A DNA stretch of 64,000 bases from Sipunculus nudus (GCA_026874595.1 CM049308.1:17358001-17422000); one strand, 5' to 3'. Counted from the stretch's first letter, positions 25,201-35,149 are shown. The notes: generated from the letters alone by a model not told the origin. Numbers and translations are program-made.

Positions 25201-26052
25201 CCCGATTAGAGATACACACACCAGAGCATTTTGTGATTCCCGAATCAATATAGACCATGGATTGTGAAGTCGTTGTATCTGTATTTGTAGCCCCTGTTGG
25301 TATAAAATATCAAATGTTTAGGTTTAGAACTAAATCGACCTGATAATATAAAGAGAGAACAATGATGACGCAGGATGTTTTGTTTGTTCAAAAGGTCTCG
25401 TCCGATGAAATTTATCATTTTTTAAAATTATATACATATACAACCTTCGATGATGGCATAAGTTCGACAAATTGTTAAAAAATGGTCTCTCTCTTTCTTA
25501 AATGCGACGGTTTTCTTGGGTTGTAGGGTCATTATCGAACAAATCACCAATGAGACTTAAAAATATCGCTGTATTTTATATCGAAAAAATCGCAGAATCA
25601 ATATGACTAAACTTCACCTGGCATCTTGGATTATAGGAGTATAATTGGTCAAGATATCAATTTTGAGGTTTAGAATAGAGATAGCCTGGTAAAAAAGTGA
25701 GATTTAAGCTGAAACCGGATGTTTTGTTTTTCACTTGTTTGCGTCCAATGAAATTTGGCAATTTTTTTAAAAATAATTTTAAATCAATTTAAATTTATAA
25801 TTAAAAGTACGCAACTGATCACAAATAACATGATAAATCACTGAAAGGTGTAAATAATAGTATAGTATCACTCGCCATTTGTCCTACAAGTAATGAAATA
25901 TGTAGTAGTCTTTTGTTACTTTCATACAACCCTAACACCCAGATGAGAGATAACCTACCTCCAATAATGTAGGAATCCCTCTTCAATCTTTTCAAAACAT
26001 TTAAGCCGCACACCGCGTTGATGTACAGCAAGATAACGACCAAGAGCTTCAT
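12076..26052 (-). CDS. Secreted serine-protease homologue (inactive chymotrypsin-fold protein) with C-terminal cysteine-rich module, five exons
   Basis: Exons are joined 26052-25959, 25293-25146, 17432-16912, 13938-13880 and 12330-12076. Every junction is GT-AG and the phases (1, 2, 1, 0) keep one frame, giving 358 residues. Residues 1-16 form a signal peptide ([16 protein letters not shown]). A short basic propeptide with KRLKR precedes IIGG (29-32), the usual mature start of S1 proteases. The His loop reads LTCGAC (A69 at the His position), the Asp segment reads KEVAII (E104), and the Ser loop reads CYGDCGAP (C201). The S1 pocket position before it is Ala, not Asp. SGWG and WNRVVGI are conserved. 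Residues 243-274 are a linker and 275-358 carry nine Cys. The protein is predicted to be secreted and catalytically dead. Such homologues act as cofactors or decoys in immune cascades of other invertebrates; that role here is inference. Confidence 0.82.
12406..12471. repeat. (AT)n array
   Basis: Pure AT dinucleotide run in intron-flanking sequence just upstream (gene sense) of exon 5. It directly abuts the hammerhead-like fragment at 12471. Confidence 0.95.
12471..12577 (+). ncRNA. Hammerhead-ribozyme-like motif in a Penelope-tail fragment
   Basis: CTGATGA at 12492-12498 is followed by a CGGG/CCCG hairpin (12500-12513) and GAAA at 12515-12518, the three-part hammerhead core. CTGAAGAAAAACAAC (12476-12490) pairs with GTTGTTTTTCTTCAG (12541-12555), enclosing the core. 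An outer TAACTCTGAAGAAAA / TTTTCTTCAGAGTTA pairing encloses that again. Penelope-like elements are known to carry hammerhead motifs in their terminal repeats, and another Penelope-tail sequence lies about 200 bases away. A T/T mismatch flanks stem II and no clean cleavage site is evident, so activity is doubtful. Confidence 0.45.
12636..12685. repeat. (AT)n array
   Basis: Pure AT run between the hammerhead-like fragment and the 40-base palindrome at 12686. Confidence 0.95.
12686..12822. mobile_element. Penelope-like tail fragment with a 40-bp hairpin
   Basis: The arm GCGAAGGTAAGATAAACAGT... (12686-12725) is inverted almost perfectly at 12752-12791, around a loop of about 26 bases. It is followed by 'ctacagactaacacggctat', a phrase I recognise from the ends of Penelope-like elements in other animals. 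Both sides are bounded by (AT)n arrays. The hairpin is seen directly; its Penelope origin is inference. Confidence 0.5.
12823..12904. repeat. Compound (AT)n(GA)n microsatellite
   Basis: AT repeats to about 12863, then GA repeats to 12904. This is the boundary of the SINE that follows. Confidence 0.95.
12907..13225 (-). mobile_element. tRNA-derived SINE, full unit
   Basis: On the minus strand TGTAGCTCAGTGGATGG (box A, about 13026-13041) and GGTCATGGGTTCG (box B, about 12988-13002) form a tRNA-like head about 75 bases long. The body carries two TGACGTCA palindromes (13095-13102 and 13109-13116). The same body lies next to a different tRNA-like head at 43.67-43.98 kb. The sequence ccatgctggttcgttgtacg begins the unit and recurs at 13226. 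It sits in intron 4 of the protease-homologue gene. Confidence 0.6.
13226..13338. repeat. Truncated second SINE unit with an inverted stub
   Basis: The first 60 or so bases repeat the start of the preceding SINE. The copy then turns back on itself: gttcactgccgatggg at about 13277-13292 is followed by gtgaaccgacttttctttgt, which inverts 13262-13285. This fold-back probably arose by template switching. An (AT)n array (13339-13368) and a GA array (13369-13435) follow. Confidence 0.55.
13339..13435. repeat. Compound (AT)n(GA)n microsatellite
   Basis: AT repeats to 13368, then GA repeats with one GGAGG interruption. Long open frames across it are repeat artefacts. Confidence 0.95.
13880..13938 (-). 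CDS. Exon 4: short linker exon
   Basis: The acceptor is tctttttcag|CTCC and the donor is ATTGGT|GTAAGT. The 59 bases complete a split Ser codon and then give 19 residues ([19 protein letters not shown]). This Ala/Thr-rich stretch is likely to be flexible and possibly O-glycosylated. It enters in phase 1 and leaves in phase 0, exactly as exons 3 and 5 require, which is the main reason to believe so small an exon. Confidence 0.72.
13939..16911 (-). other. Intron 3 of the protease-homologue gene
   Basis: About 3 kb of AT-rich intron between exons 3 and 4. I see no nested gene or intact mobile element in it. Confidence 0.6.
16912..17432 (-). CDS. Exon 3: bulk of the protease-homologue domain
   Basis: The acceptor is ttatttcag|ACTG and the donor is CAGTTTT|GTGAGT (phase 1). 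The 521 bases encode residues 82-254. [10 protein letters not shown] aligns with the DIAL segment (Glu for Asp), LSGWG is intact, and [11 protein letters not shown] aligns with CxGDSGGP, with Cys for the nucleophilic Ser and Ala for the second Gly. The domain closes with a helix-like stretch, [12 protein letters not shown], where trypsins end in a WI helix. An extra [11 protein letters not shown] tail leads into the linker. Confidence 0.82.
18155..18253. repeat. (AT)n array followed by a 14-bp hairpin
   Basis: The array at 18155-18205 runs directly into TAGTGATTATTTAC (18204-18217), which is inverted as GTAAATAATCACTA at 18240-18253 around a 22-base loop. The arrangement parallels the (AT)n-plus-hairpin module at 12636-12791. 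Confidence 0.8.
18327..18396. repeat. (TA)n array
   Basis: Pure TA run that forms the left border of the MITE at 18397. Confidence 0.95.
18397..19185. mobile_element. Tigger-like non-autonomous element (MITE) between TA arrays
   Basis: The left end AAGTAAAACCTCGTTGTGTC resembles the inverse of the right end, whose minus strand reads CAGAGTAACATCGTTTTGTG. Both continue with 'gAAGTCG'. The element sits between two (TA)n arrays, in keeping with TA-targeting Tc1/mariner/pogo elements. No transposase is present. It lies in intron 2 of the protease-homologue gene. Confidence 0.5.
19186..19259. repeat. (TA)n array
   Basis: Pure TA run between the MITE and the region of the Penelope-like element. 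Confidence 0.95.
19700..21243 (+). pseudogene. Penelope-type reverse transcriptase, broken
   Basis: In successive frames I read [19 protein letters not shown] (about 19710), [16 protein letters not shown] (about 20158), [20 protein letters not shown] (about 20380), [18 protein letters not shown] (about 20585, RT motif A), [18 protein letters not shown] (about 20788) and [11 protein letters not shown] (about 20883, the YVDD active site). Stops fall near 20505 and 20571, and the frame changes at about 20120-20270 and 20880. The catalytic Asp residues are still readable, but the gene cannot produce one protein. Confidence 0.82.
21278..21817 (+). pseudogene. Penelope GIY-YIG endonuclease domain
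   Basis: About 178 residues in one frame. GGIVYHLQC (residues 64-72) and YVGETGR (79-85) are the paired GIY and YIG motifs. Arg90 and the following EHL supply the expected catalytic-side residues. The CxxC next to the first motif (QCADCDHHY) matches the zinc-finger-like linker of Penelope endonucleases. The domain is intact by itself but out of frame with the reverse transcriptase, so it is a relic of target-site nicking activity. Confidence 0.8.
22240..22910 (+). repeat. Short coding-like relics, probably LINE-derived
   Basis: Near 22208-22322 a lysine-rich helix is readable ([19 protein letters not shown] and continuing to a stop). Near 22690 there is [15 protein letters not shown], which resembles the linker between endonuclease and reverse transcriptase in LINEs (G-x-WK-x-N-x-x-LL). 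Stops interrupt both. Origin in a degraded LINE is plausible but not proven. Confidence 0.35.
22930..24485 (+). repeat. Pearl-like tandem-core repeat element, copy 2
   Basis: The left flank (aagggttcatgacgcttagctgact) corresponds to that of copy 1. Five diverged core units follow, marked by 'gggtaacagagacctaa'-type lines near 23045, 23355, 23697, 24030 and 24260. They carry variants of the palindrome: ggtggtaccacc, ggtggtgccac and an exact GGTGGCGCCACC at 23870-23881. A (GACG/GACA)n tract spans about 24364-24432. The terminal tatagctcagatgac...cagcagatctaaaa closes it at 24485. It lies in intron 2 of the protease-homologue gene. Confidence 0.65.
25146..25293 (-). CDS. Exon 2: region of the catalytic-His loop
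   Basis: The acceptor is ccaacag|GG and the donor is ATCAA|GTAAGT. The 148 bases leave phase 2. The exon encodes [18 protein letters not shown], then a [13 protein letters not shown] segment that matches the C-G-x-LIS-x-x-x-VLT strand of trypsins, then CGAC where trypsins have AAHC. The flanking cysteines of the His-loop disulfide are kept while the catalytic His itself is Ala. Confidence 0.82.
25959..26052 (-). CDS. Exon 1: signal peptide, propeptide and IIGG
   Basis: The ATG at 26052-26050 opens [16 protein letters not shown], a textbook signal peptide with a likely cut after G16. Next comes [12 protein letters not shown], then IIG. The exon ends in phase 1 at the donor GAG|GTAGGT, splitting the second Gly codon of IIGG, a position often seen in S1 genes. 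The residue before IIGG is Tyr rather than the Arg or Lys cleaved by activating proteases. Any cleavage may instead be at the KR pair four residues earlier. Confidence 0.82.
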
Positions 26053-26102
26053 TCTTTGTTCGCGTGTCTGCTGCTCACTACGAGTATACTTCGTGATCCT
26101 CG

Positions 26103-26109
26103 CTTTATA
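26103..26109 (-). promoter_or_regulatory. TATA box of the protease-homologue gene
   Basis: On the minus strand TATAAAG lies about 50 bases upstream of the ATG. That places the expected transcription start near 26075 with a 5' UTR of only about 25 bases. The spacing is normal for a TATA promoter of a secreted effector gene. There is no experimental start, so the UTR length is inference. Confidence 0.6.
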
Positions 26110-26394
26110 AGTATTGAATGAAATGGATCCTCTTTTTTGATTGGTAATTAATTTTTCTCAATGAATATGTATCGCTTCCAGTTGTCCAATAGCTATGTTG
26201 TTTTGTGTAAGCGACCTCAGTCACTGAACCTACGTCACTTGCGGCATAATAGAATAACATGAGTACTGCGCATTACATAAACCTCTAAGGATGTACACTG
26301 GTGGAGAGCTTTTGCATTTTGTTTCTGTCTAGAAGCTCTGAATAAACAGTGTCAGAATGGGTTTTATTCAGATCGGTTAGTGGTTAAGGAACCA

Positions 26395-27780
26395 ACATTT
26401 AACTCTATGATAATTCTGTATCAGTGTGTCGTGCCGAGTTAAAATCAAAAGTACCTTATTTTTATGAATTGTTATGATTACTCAGATCAGGTTATCATCT
26501 GGCACGTCTCTGAACCTTGCCGTCGGACTTAGTCTTGTTATTATCAGATTATTAATATTGATATAATTAACATTGATTGTAATTAGTTTGGTGGCCGTCC
26601 ATGGCCGTGGCATATTATTTTTGTAATGGTAGAATTAAAATATAATGAGAGGGATCGTGTACACGGATGGACTGTAAAGTGCATCTGTATCTCGGTTAAT
26701 TCAAAATGGAAAAATAGTACCATAGCCGGTAGGTGCTTAGGTCCTTTGTGTTCCAGGGGTATCACTGACACTGGTGTTTTCTGAATAAATATATGTCCAT
26801 GCTCTCATGATATTAGTAACTATATTATGTAAAAGGTAACCAAGGCAGGAAACAGTGAAAATACATATCTAGTATTTATAGTTATTATAGAAAATAACAA
26901 ATTGTATTGTCAGGGTAACATCAGCCATGAACAGTGAGTGTAAACTCTTGACACTAACTTGGACAGCTATCATAGTCAGAAAATTACATTTTGACCATTT
27001 GACAGGTCATCATGTACATTTGTTGCAGTATTCATAATAATTCACTATTCACCAATAATGAATAAATTTTTCAAACTAATGCATAGAATAAATATGAAAA
27101 TCTAATTAATCATGTATTTATTTATGGAGTAGATGTTTTTTTTTAATTTAACGTCTAGATTCCATGGGATTATAAGATTGAATATTTAATGCTTTTCACT
27201 TGGAATGTAACTTTCAGGAATATTTTTACCATATTCTTTAGTGTATGGGCTCTCACTAATTATATCTGACATGTACTACATAAATTGAAATATTAAATGT
27301 AGTACTGCTATCCGAACCACAATGAAATTGGCTAATTTTGTCGTGAATGTGTAACATTCACCAGATTAGCTGTGAAATGATGAGAAACAATGTCAGGTTG
27401 TGTTTATCATATTTTTCATTATAACTGTTGATTAGAATGGAGTCAAATCATCATGCAGGCTTTGTAAAGAGCTATACGACTTGTTTTTGATTGCCATTGT
27501 ATGGGAATTTTCCATATACGCGTGGTTGATGGAGGCTCCAAGTAAGTTCAGTGAGTGTATATGAATGACTTATTTAGACTAACTTATTTAGAGACAATGA
27601 TTAATAGGACTAGGAGAAATTATCAGCTATTGAGCAGTATCACTAAATGACAGCGTTTTAAGAGGTCTATTATAGCTCAACTATTATACTTTTCTTTTAA
27701 TTGTCAATTATTTTGGATGTATCATGGACTACAAGTTACGTTGTAATGGTTCAGTATTGACTTACAAATGTATATTTTAT
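26395..27780. repeat. Tandem duplication, unit A
   Basis: A 1.4-kb non-coding segment starts caacatttaactctatgata and ends acaaatgtatattttat. It is repeated with divergence from 27795. No protein is encoded in either copy. Identity is high but with many scattered differences, so the duplication is not recent. Confidence 0.75.
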
Positions 27781-27794
27781 TACAACATAATGGG

Positions 27795-29304
27795 CAACAT
27801 TTAATTCTATGATAATTCTGTATCAGTTTGTCGTCGCCGAGGTAAAACCAAAAGCTCCTTAATTTGTGTATGGTTATGATCAGGTTATCATCTAGTACAT
27901 CTCTGGTGTTTGCCTTCGGGCTCAGTCATGTTATTATCAGATTATTAATATTAATATCATTGTCATTGATTGTAATTAGTTTGGTGACCATCCAAGGCCG
28001 TGGCATTCTGTTATTATTATTATTTTTTTAATGGAAGAATTAAGGTATAATCTGAGGGATTGTGTACATGGATGGACTACCGTTAAGTGCACCTGTATCT
28101 TGGTTAATTCAAATGGGAAAAAATGTACCATAGTAGGTAGGTGTTCAGGTCCTTTTGTGTTCCAGGGGTATCACTGACACTGGAGTCTTCTGAATAAATA
28201 TATGTCCATGCTCTTATGATATAAGAGGAACTATAATAAGTAAAAGGTAACCAAAGCAGGAAACAATGAAAATATCTATCTGGGATTTACAGTTATTATA
28301 GAAAATAAAAAATACTATTGTCAAGGTAACATCAGCCATGAACAGTGTGTGTGTTAACTCTTGGTACTAACTTGGAAAGCTATCAATTTTTAGTATCATA
28401 GTCAGAAAATTATAATTTGACCATTTGAAAAGAAAAGGTCATCAGGTACATTTGTACCAGTCTTCATACCAATTATGAATTAATTTTTCAAATGAATGCA
28501 TAGAATAAAGATGAAAATCTAATTAATCATGTATTTATCTATGATGTAGTTTTTTTTGTAAATTTAACGAGTAGATTCCATGAGATTATAAGATTGAATA
28601 TTTAATGCTGACCACTTGGAACGTTACTTTCAGGAATATGTTAACCGCATTCTTTAGTGTATGGGTTCTCACTAATCATATCAGACTTATTACACAAATT
28701 GAAATATTAAATGTAGTAATGCCATCTAGACTGATCTCCTGACGGTTAAAATAGAGTATTTTAGGTTGTAAATAGGAAAACATTTTTAAACTTGATTTGG
28801 TTTAAATTCAGTAGAGAGCAATGGCTCATAAAGCTATAGAATTTATGGATTACTTGGTGATTCTTTACTTCATTTGTAAAAGAAAAAGCACCCCTGTCCA
28901 GTGGTCACTGACAGTATTTTCATTTAAAAGACCATCATAGGTATAATCAGATGGGCAAGTCAACTTTCTTTATCCATATACAGTGTTTCATACCAAATGT
29001 GTAATATCAAATGTATAAAGCGCTTTCAAGTTGTGCCCCAATTTTGCTATAAAAACCAAGTCAAATAACGAGTATTTATTAATAATATATTAAATACTTA
29101 CTTAATTTGTCAGAATTAAAATACCGAGTCTAAAAGTGAATCAGTCAAGATCATGATATAAGAATTATTAAGATCAAATTGGAGCAAGCACTGGCATCAG
29201 ATAATTATTTGTTGGACAATACTCAGAATATTTGACTTTTTTCTTGTATGTTAGAAATATAAACATGCACATTTTCCTTTAACTCTGTATTGATCTTGCT
29301 TGAC

Positions 29305-29359
<55 letters not shown>

Positions 29360-30143
29360 GGGAGGGACTTATTGGCACTGTTTCCTTTGAGTAGTTAGTT
29401 TAATTTTACTTGAAATGCTATGTTTGGCATTATCCTATAAATGTATTCTTGTATATTGGTATTGTATTATGGATGGACAACAATACATTCTGAAATTGAG
29501 TCAAGTTTGAATAATAATAATGTGTTAATAATTCAGAATGACTGATCTTGGTTGTGTCAGATTCATATTGGCAAACTTAAGTAAAGGAATACTTTTGTAT
29601 TTATGAACAAAAGATTGACTGCATTGATGTTTTAGTCAGGTAAAAAGACACCCATAAATTGTTCCTATATATGGGAATCACAGTGAAATATGCTAATTTT
29701 GTCACAAATAGGTAACATTCACCAGATTATCTGTGAAATCATAAGAAACAATGTCAGATTGTGTTTATCATATTTATTTTCTTTATGACTGTTGATTAGA
29801 ATGGAGTCAAATCATCATGTAGTCTTTGTAAAGAGCTATACCACTTTTTCTTGATTGCCATTATATGGGAATTTTTTCATATACGTGTGGTTGATGGAGG
29901 CTTCATGTAAGTTCGGTGAGTGTATATGAATGACTTATTTAGGCTAACTTATTTAGAGACAATGATTAATAGGACTAGGAGAAATTATCAGCTATTGAGC
30001 AGTATTACTATATGACAGCTGTTCTAAGAGGTCCATTATAGCTCAATTATTATACTTTTCTTATAATTGTCAAATGTTTTGGATGTATCATCATACAAGT
30101 TACGTTGTAATGGTTCATTATTGACTTACAAATGTATATTTCA
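27795..30143. repeat. Tandem duplication, unit B with a 0.95-kb extra segment
   Basis: This follows unit A from caacatttaattctatgata to about 28726. It departs for about 950 bases, then resumes at about 29675 (cacagtgaaatatgctaat) and ends near 30143. The extra segment (28727-29675) includes an (AT)n array at 29307-29355. Whether it was inserted in B or lost from A cannot be decided here. No terminal repeats were recognised at its edges. Confidence 0.68.
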
Positions 30144-30589
30144 TTCCAGATTGACAAGTTGTTTTTTTTTTTCAATGTACAAACAAACATTATCGCACTA
30201 AAAATAAAACAACCTTTCATCAATTCACTCTAGAAAGCAAAGCCTACCAAAAGATTTCCTAATGTCGAGTCTGAGAGACACCATTCACTTGGTAAACTAA
30301 TGCTGAGATGTATGTATATACCTTTCAATTCTCATTTATATTATAGTTACAGATATTTGTCTTTAATTTGGACTATAAAAAGTAATAAGCTATTTTGTAC
30401 TGTGTTTTAGGCAAGCAGGAGTTATTGCCATCACTTAGTATTAGTGAAGTCTAGCAGTCTGTAGATCTTTTATGTCTTTTTGTCTGTATACTTGTATTTG
30501 TGTTAATGCAAAATACAAAAACACATATATACTACTTCTTCACTCAAAGATATATAGATAAATATTATCTCATTGTATTTTATGATAGA

Positions 30590-32348
30590 AATAATTTCTT
30601 AAAATGTTAGGGGATTAGGAGACTATAAGAAACGGAAACAAACTTTCCATTGGCTTCATAAACATAAGGCACAAGTAATATTACTACAAGAAACACACAG
30701 TACACCCAAACAGGAACATAGCTGGAAATCGGAATGGGGTGGCAGAATATATTTTGCACATTGGACAAACAAAGCTAAGGGTGTATGTATTATGGTTAAA
30801 AATAATATAAATATTGAAATTCATGATATAATATGTAACAAAAAGGCCAATACATGGTCTTAGACACTACAATAGAAGATACTAGATTAACCCTGGTTTA
30901 CATTTATGGTCCAAATCACGACGACCCAGATTTTTTTTATTAAAATTATGGATATTGTAGAAACATTACCAATTGATAATAGATTACTTGGTGGGGACTT
31001 TAATTTAGTTCTTAATACTTTAAATGATAAAAAAGGAGGTCGGGCACAGAGTCATAGAAGAGCATAAGGAGTAATCAATACATGGTTAAATAATATAGAT
31101 CTTGTAGACATCTGGAGAGAACAACACTCTCACCAAAACCAATACACCTGGAAAAGACTCAATCCAAGAGCAGTCTTTTGTAGATCAGACTTTTTTCTTA
31201 TTTCAAGAGGTCTTATCTCTGTCGTTCAAAAATCAGATATTCTGCCAGGTTTTAAAACTGACTATTCTGCCATTGAAATTATGCTTGAGTTAAAACTAAA
31301 TAAGAGAGGGCCTGGTTTTTGGAAATTAAATTGTAAGCTATTAAATGATGCAGAATATATTAATTTAGTAAAAGAAGTCATAAAAGAAACCGAAGAAGAT
31401 AATAAAAGCGCCAATCCAGCACTATTGTAGGATACTATTAAATGTAAAATAAGAGAAGCCACAATAGCATATTCTATTAAATTAAGTAAAAAGAAAAAAA
31501 CAAAACTTCAGGAATTGGAAAGTTCATTGAAAATATTAGAAGAACAGTATACCAAATTTCAAGATGATGAGATAATAGAAGAGATTAAAGAAAAGAAATT
31601 GAGGATTGAAAAAATAATACAAGAAAAAAACAGAAGGAATTTTTTTATTAATGAACACAAGTCCTTGCCTGAAGAAGACAGAACCTACTGCGATAAAGAT
31701 ATATCTAAAACAGAAATTTTAAAATGCTTAAATTCTTTTAAATTGGGGAAAACACCAGGTTCAGATGGTCTACCAGTAGAATTTTATAAAACATTTTGAG
31801 AAGACATAAAAACTTATTTGACTGAGAGTTATAAATATTCATATTCAACTGGAAAATTAAACATTACTCAGAGACAGGGAGTAATAACCCTAATTCCTAA
31901 AAACAGCTAAAGATCCCACCTTACTTAAAAACTGGAGACCAATATCACTATTAAACGTCGATTATAAAATAATTACTAAATGTATGGCCCTTAGATTACA
32001 GAAAGTTCTTCAGGAGTTAATACATCCGGACCAAACTGTTTTTTTTAAATAGATATATAGGGGAGAGTCTTATTAGAATATATAGCCTTATCAATTATTG
32101 TAAAAAAAAAATCAAAGGTAATATTATGACAATCGATTTTGAAAAGGCGTTTGATTTATTAGAATGGCCATTTATCCAGAAAGCATTAAAGTATTATAAT
32201 TTTGGACCCTCATTTTGTAAATGGCTTGAGATCTTTTATAAAGACATCTCATCTTGTGCCATTAATAATGGATTGGCCACTAGATTTTTCCAAGTGGGTA
32301 GAGGAGTACGTCAATGATGCCCACTCTCACCATACCTTTATATAACTT
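30590..32348 (+). mobile_element. Decayed L1/Tx1-type LINE, 3' truncated
   Basis: An apurinic endonuclease-like domain is followed by a reverse transcriptase in the order typical of L1/Tx1-clade ORF2. The frame is broken several times. The element stops abruptly at about 32348, exactly where the left arm of the long inverted repeat begins. It lacks the YxDD motif, the C-terminal region and a tail. Confidence 0.8.
30603..32343 (+). pseudogene. LINE ORF2 relic: endonuclease plus N-terminal half of reverse transcriptase
   Basis: Readable pieces are NVRGLGDYKKRKQTFHWL and LLQETHS (endonuclease N terminus, from 30603), LLGGDFNLVLNTL (about 30984, the GDFN motif) and GFWKLNCKLL (about 31316). These are followed by a lysine/glutamate-rich linker (31440-31650), LGKTPGSDGLPVEFYK (about 31743), NWRPISLLN (about 31930), TIDFEKAFDLLEW (about 32127, motif A Asp) and CPLSPYLY (about 32319). 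Premature stops include TAA or TAG codons near 31066, 31428 and 31799 and a TGA at about 32317. Frame changes occur near 30930 and 31905. No function remains. Confidence 0.8.
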
Positions 32349-33189
32349 TGTACTCAGACAAGGGGACTCGAGAAATCAGGCGAGTCCATCTCGAGTCAAC
32401 TAGAAAAGATAAACTCTGTCACGTATTATATAAACTGTGCACATGGGTGAACTACATACAGAGTATTACTAAGAAAATTAGATTATACTTATCAAGCTCT
32501 GCATCAAAAGCTAAACGTAATTAACCGTTCAAGTAAAGGGCACTTGTAAACTTACAAAAATTTGCATGATCATCTAAAATATCCCTTTTACATATTTTTA
32601 AATTAGAATATTTGTTTTAGACTCGGACTCGAGTTACAAATGACTCGGACTGGAAGAAGGTGACTTCAAGGACTCGGGCTCGGACTCGAGCGGCCTGGAT
32701 TAGGACTTACATTCGGATTCGGATTGTGTGGACTACATCACTACAACCACATGGAAACAAAAAATAAGCTTTACAAGCAACCACAAGTATTTTGATAGAA
32801 GTAGGTCCTGTAGCCATGACCTTGAACTTAAGGCCTCATATTGTTTAATAGATTGGCTTCCAATGCGTCCACACACCAATGATTATATTACGGGCGGGTT
32901 GACAGGCGCGAGTACTGAAGGACGCACGGTCGGACTTAGGCACGGACGAAGCCTTCCTATATCCCCTCGTGCAACTTTATTTCCAGTGGATAATACATTA
33001 GTAATTTAAATTATTAATTAAGTTTATTATTCTGCTATATGGTGTGTACTTAGGATCTTTATAATTGTTTATATAGATAATAAGCTTTAATAATATCGGT
33101 TGGATACCTGCTTTAAATCATAAGACACATGATTTATAAAAACAACATGTATTCAAAGCATAATAGAGAAAATAAGGATACTGTATGAG
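32349..33189 (+). repeat. Long inverted repeat, left arm (841 bp)
   Basis: This arm is inverted at 37841-39766 with very few differences once the 1,084-base insertion in the right arm is removed; the arm lengths are then 841 and 842. It contains a GACTCGG/GACTCGAG-rich stretch (32620-32720) and the intact site aagctttacaagcaac, where the right arm has its insertion. Related, more diverged sequence occurs at about 2245-2325 and 51365-51640, so this is a dispersed family. No open frame is convincing. Confidence 0.8.
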
Positions 33190-34897
33190 AAATGATGTTT
33201 GGTACTACTCACAAACAAACCATCCACTCACTGACTGAATTCCCACCCGTTCTGTTTAACACCATTCACACATTCAGCATACCGGATCCGCGCATAAGGG
33301 ATCTCACCATATTTATTTAGTCAATAGCGATTTTGTTCGCATCCTGCATTTCGTACATAAGGGATCTTAGCTTTAAGGTTTTTGTACTCCTTACATTTAT
33401 ACTGCTCAAATTTAGTAAAAGAAGAGTTTGTTCAGATCAGATTGTAGGTGTGAAATTCAGTTTGTAACTCCAGTAACCGTTTAGGTATAAAACATGCACA
33501 TATACCCAAAATGTCATAAAGTTCCATCATGGAAGTCTAAAAGTCAATATGCTTGACATTTTTTTCGGGATCAAAAGGTGAAAATTAAATTTTATCATAC
33601 ATTTTTTGAAAGCTTGTTATCTCCCTCTTGGTATTTCTATATGATAACAGTATCAAATAAGTAGCTTCATGCCAATAACGACCCTTTAAACTTCTAAATC
33701 TGACATACGCTAACTCACCCTTGCTCAAGCTGCCTTCACAAGTGTTAGCTGCTTGTTGTACTTCTTAGCTGACAGAGTTTTGTTATTCCTCCTTCTGTCG
33801 TCTTGCAATGAAAGCCATCAATTCAAGATATGCTGTGAATTTAGTCCAGATGGACAATTTTGGAATCAGAAATTTTGCAAATACAATGTAGTTAAATTAA
33901 GTCGAATCTTTATATCTCTCAGGCATGAATTTAAAAGTGCCTTTATCTATACTAAATAAGCTTGAAATCATGGGGAAAATAAGTAATAGGAGAGATTTAA
34001 CTGCAATTTAGTTTTTCTACTGCTGTTATACCGAAATATATATGGCAAAGTACTGAAAGGCAAATTTATAAATTTTATTTTTTCCGGCCCCTTGATATAA
34101 AAAGTGTAGGTTATGTGCTGATATCTTTTATTTCAAGTTTCTAGTTTGTTTCATATTATAAAAAATAAATTTTGATTGCTATTGCATATAATACTTGTAG
34201 CCATTGTATTTCATATTTGTTGCTTTAAAAGGAGAAAAAGAAAAATGACAACCCTTAAGGTTAAACTGATTTTCAACAAGTTAGAAATATAGCTAACTCT
34301 ACACGAAATATAAACTGCAAGGAAAAATGTTTAACTTATCTTAGATAGCGTTTATTTCTTTATTTCTTTTCTTTTGCCCAAGGGTGGTATTCCCCAAATC
34401 TTCAGCACATCACATTCTTATAAACAAAGAAAATGACGGCATTAGCTATGGCCTTGGTATCTTTTAGCTGTTTAAAAGATTGCAGACAAGGGGTAGGGAA
34501 ACAGAAATAGCTATGACTAATTACAAAGCTTTGACATGCACCGATCACTAAACAATAAATTGCCCCTTTAAATGTATCTATTTAGATCCTCTATTCATTA
34601 TAATTACCAATATGTCCATTGAGATGTTAGTAAGTCATCAAAGGCTAATAGGTCATGAAACTCGGGCAAAATAAGTGAACATGTTACAACTCTCAGGGAG
34701 TATTCTTCTGAGAATATAGAATGCATGCCTGTGTTTCCGAGCCAAAGGAATATATAAAAATGTAACATATTGCAATATTTATTGATATACTATGAACCAT
34801 CCTTCAAGACATTTATTAATAAACCCATTTAAGGGTGTTCAAGTAGTTTAAAAACACAAGGATTACAGGCCTTATGCAAACCTGTGCATTGGGATAT
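33190..34897. other. Spacer of the inverted repeat, first part
   Basis: AT-rich sequence with no supportable exon, RNA gene or recognisable transposase. Confidence 0.4.
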
Positions 34898-34901
34898 ATA
34901 T

Positions 34902-35054
34902 TGTTACGGGGTGCACATAAAAGCGGACCGAACTGTATCGCTAGTGAAGCTTTTCTAGCGAAGCGGTTGGGACGCCAGACTTGTGCGCCACCAACCTGGG
35001 TTCGACTCCTGGATCGGCCCAGGATTTTCCCCTCCTTTATTTGTCTTCGTAACA
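34902..35054 (+). mobile_element. Short LTR-like element carrying a tRNA-like segment
   Basis: The 153-base unit begins TGTTACGGGG and ends CTTCGTAACA, and is flanked by ATAT on both sides (34898-34901 and 35055-35058). Inside are an ATAAAA box (about 34917) and a tRNA-like stretch, with 'tctagcgaagcggttgggac' as a box-A-like part and 'acctgggttcgactcc' as a box-B match. The TG...CA ends and 4-bp duplication are shared with the elements at 38258 and 61214. It could be a tiny solo LTR (TRIM-like) or a SINE with LTR-like ends. Confidence 0.5.
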
Positions 35055-35149
35055 ATATGAGGTATTATGCTTTCATGCTGGACCGTTTCTTTTCACGTTC
35101 AATTGAAATGTGATATGTATATATATACAATGAAAGAACTGAAAAATTT

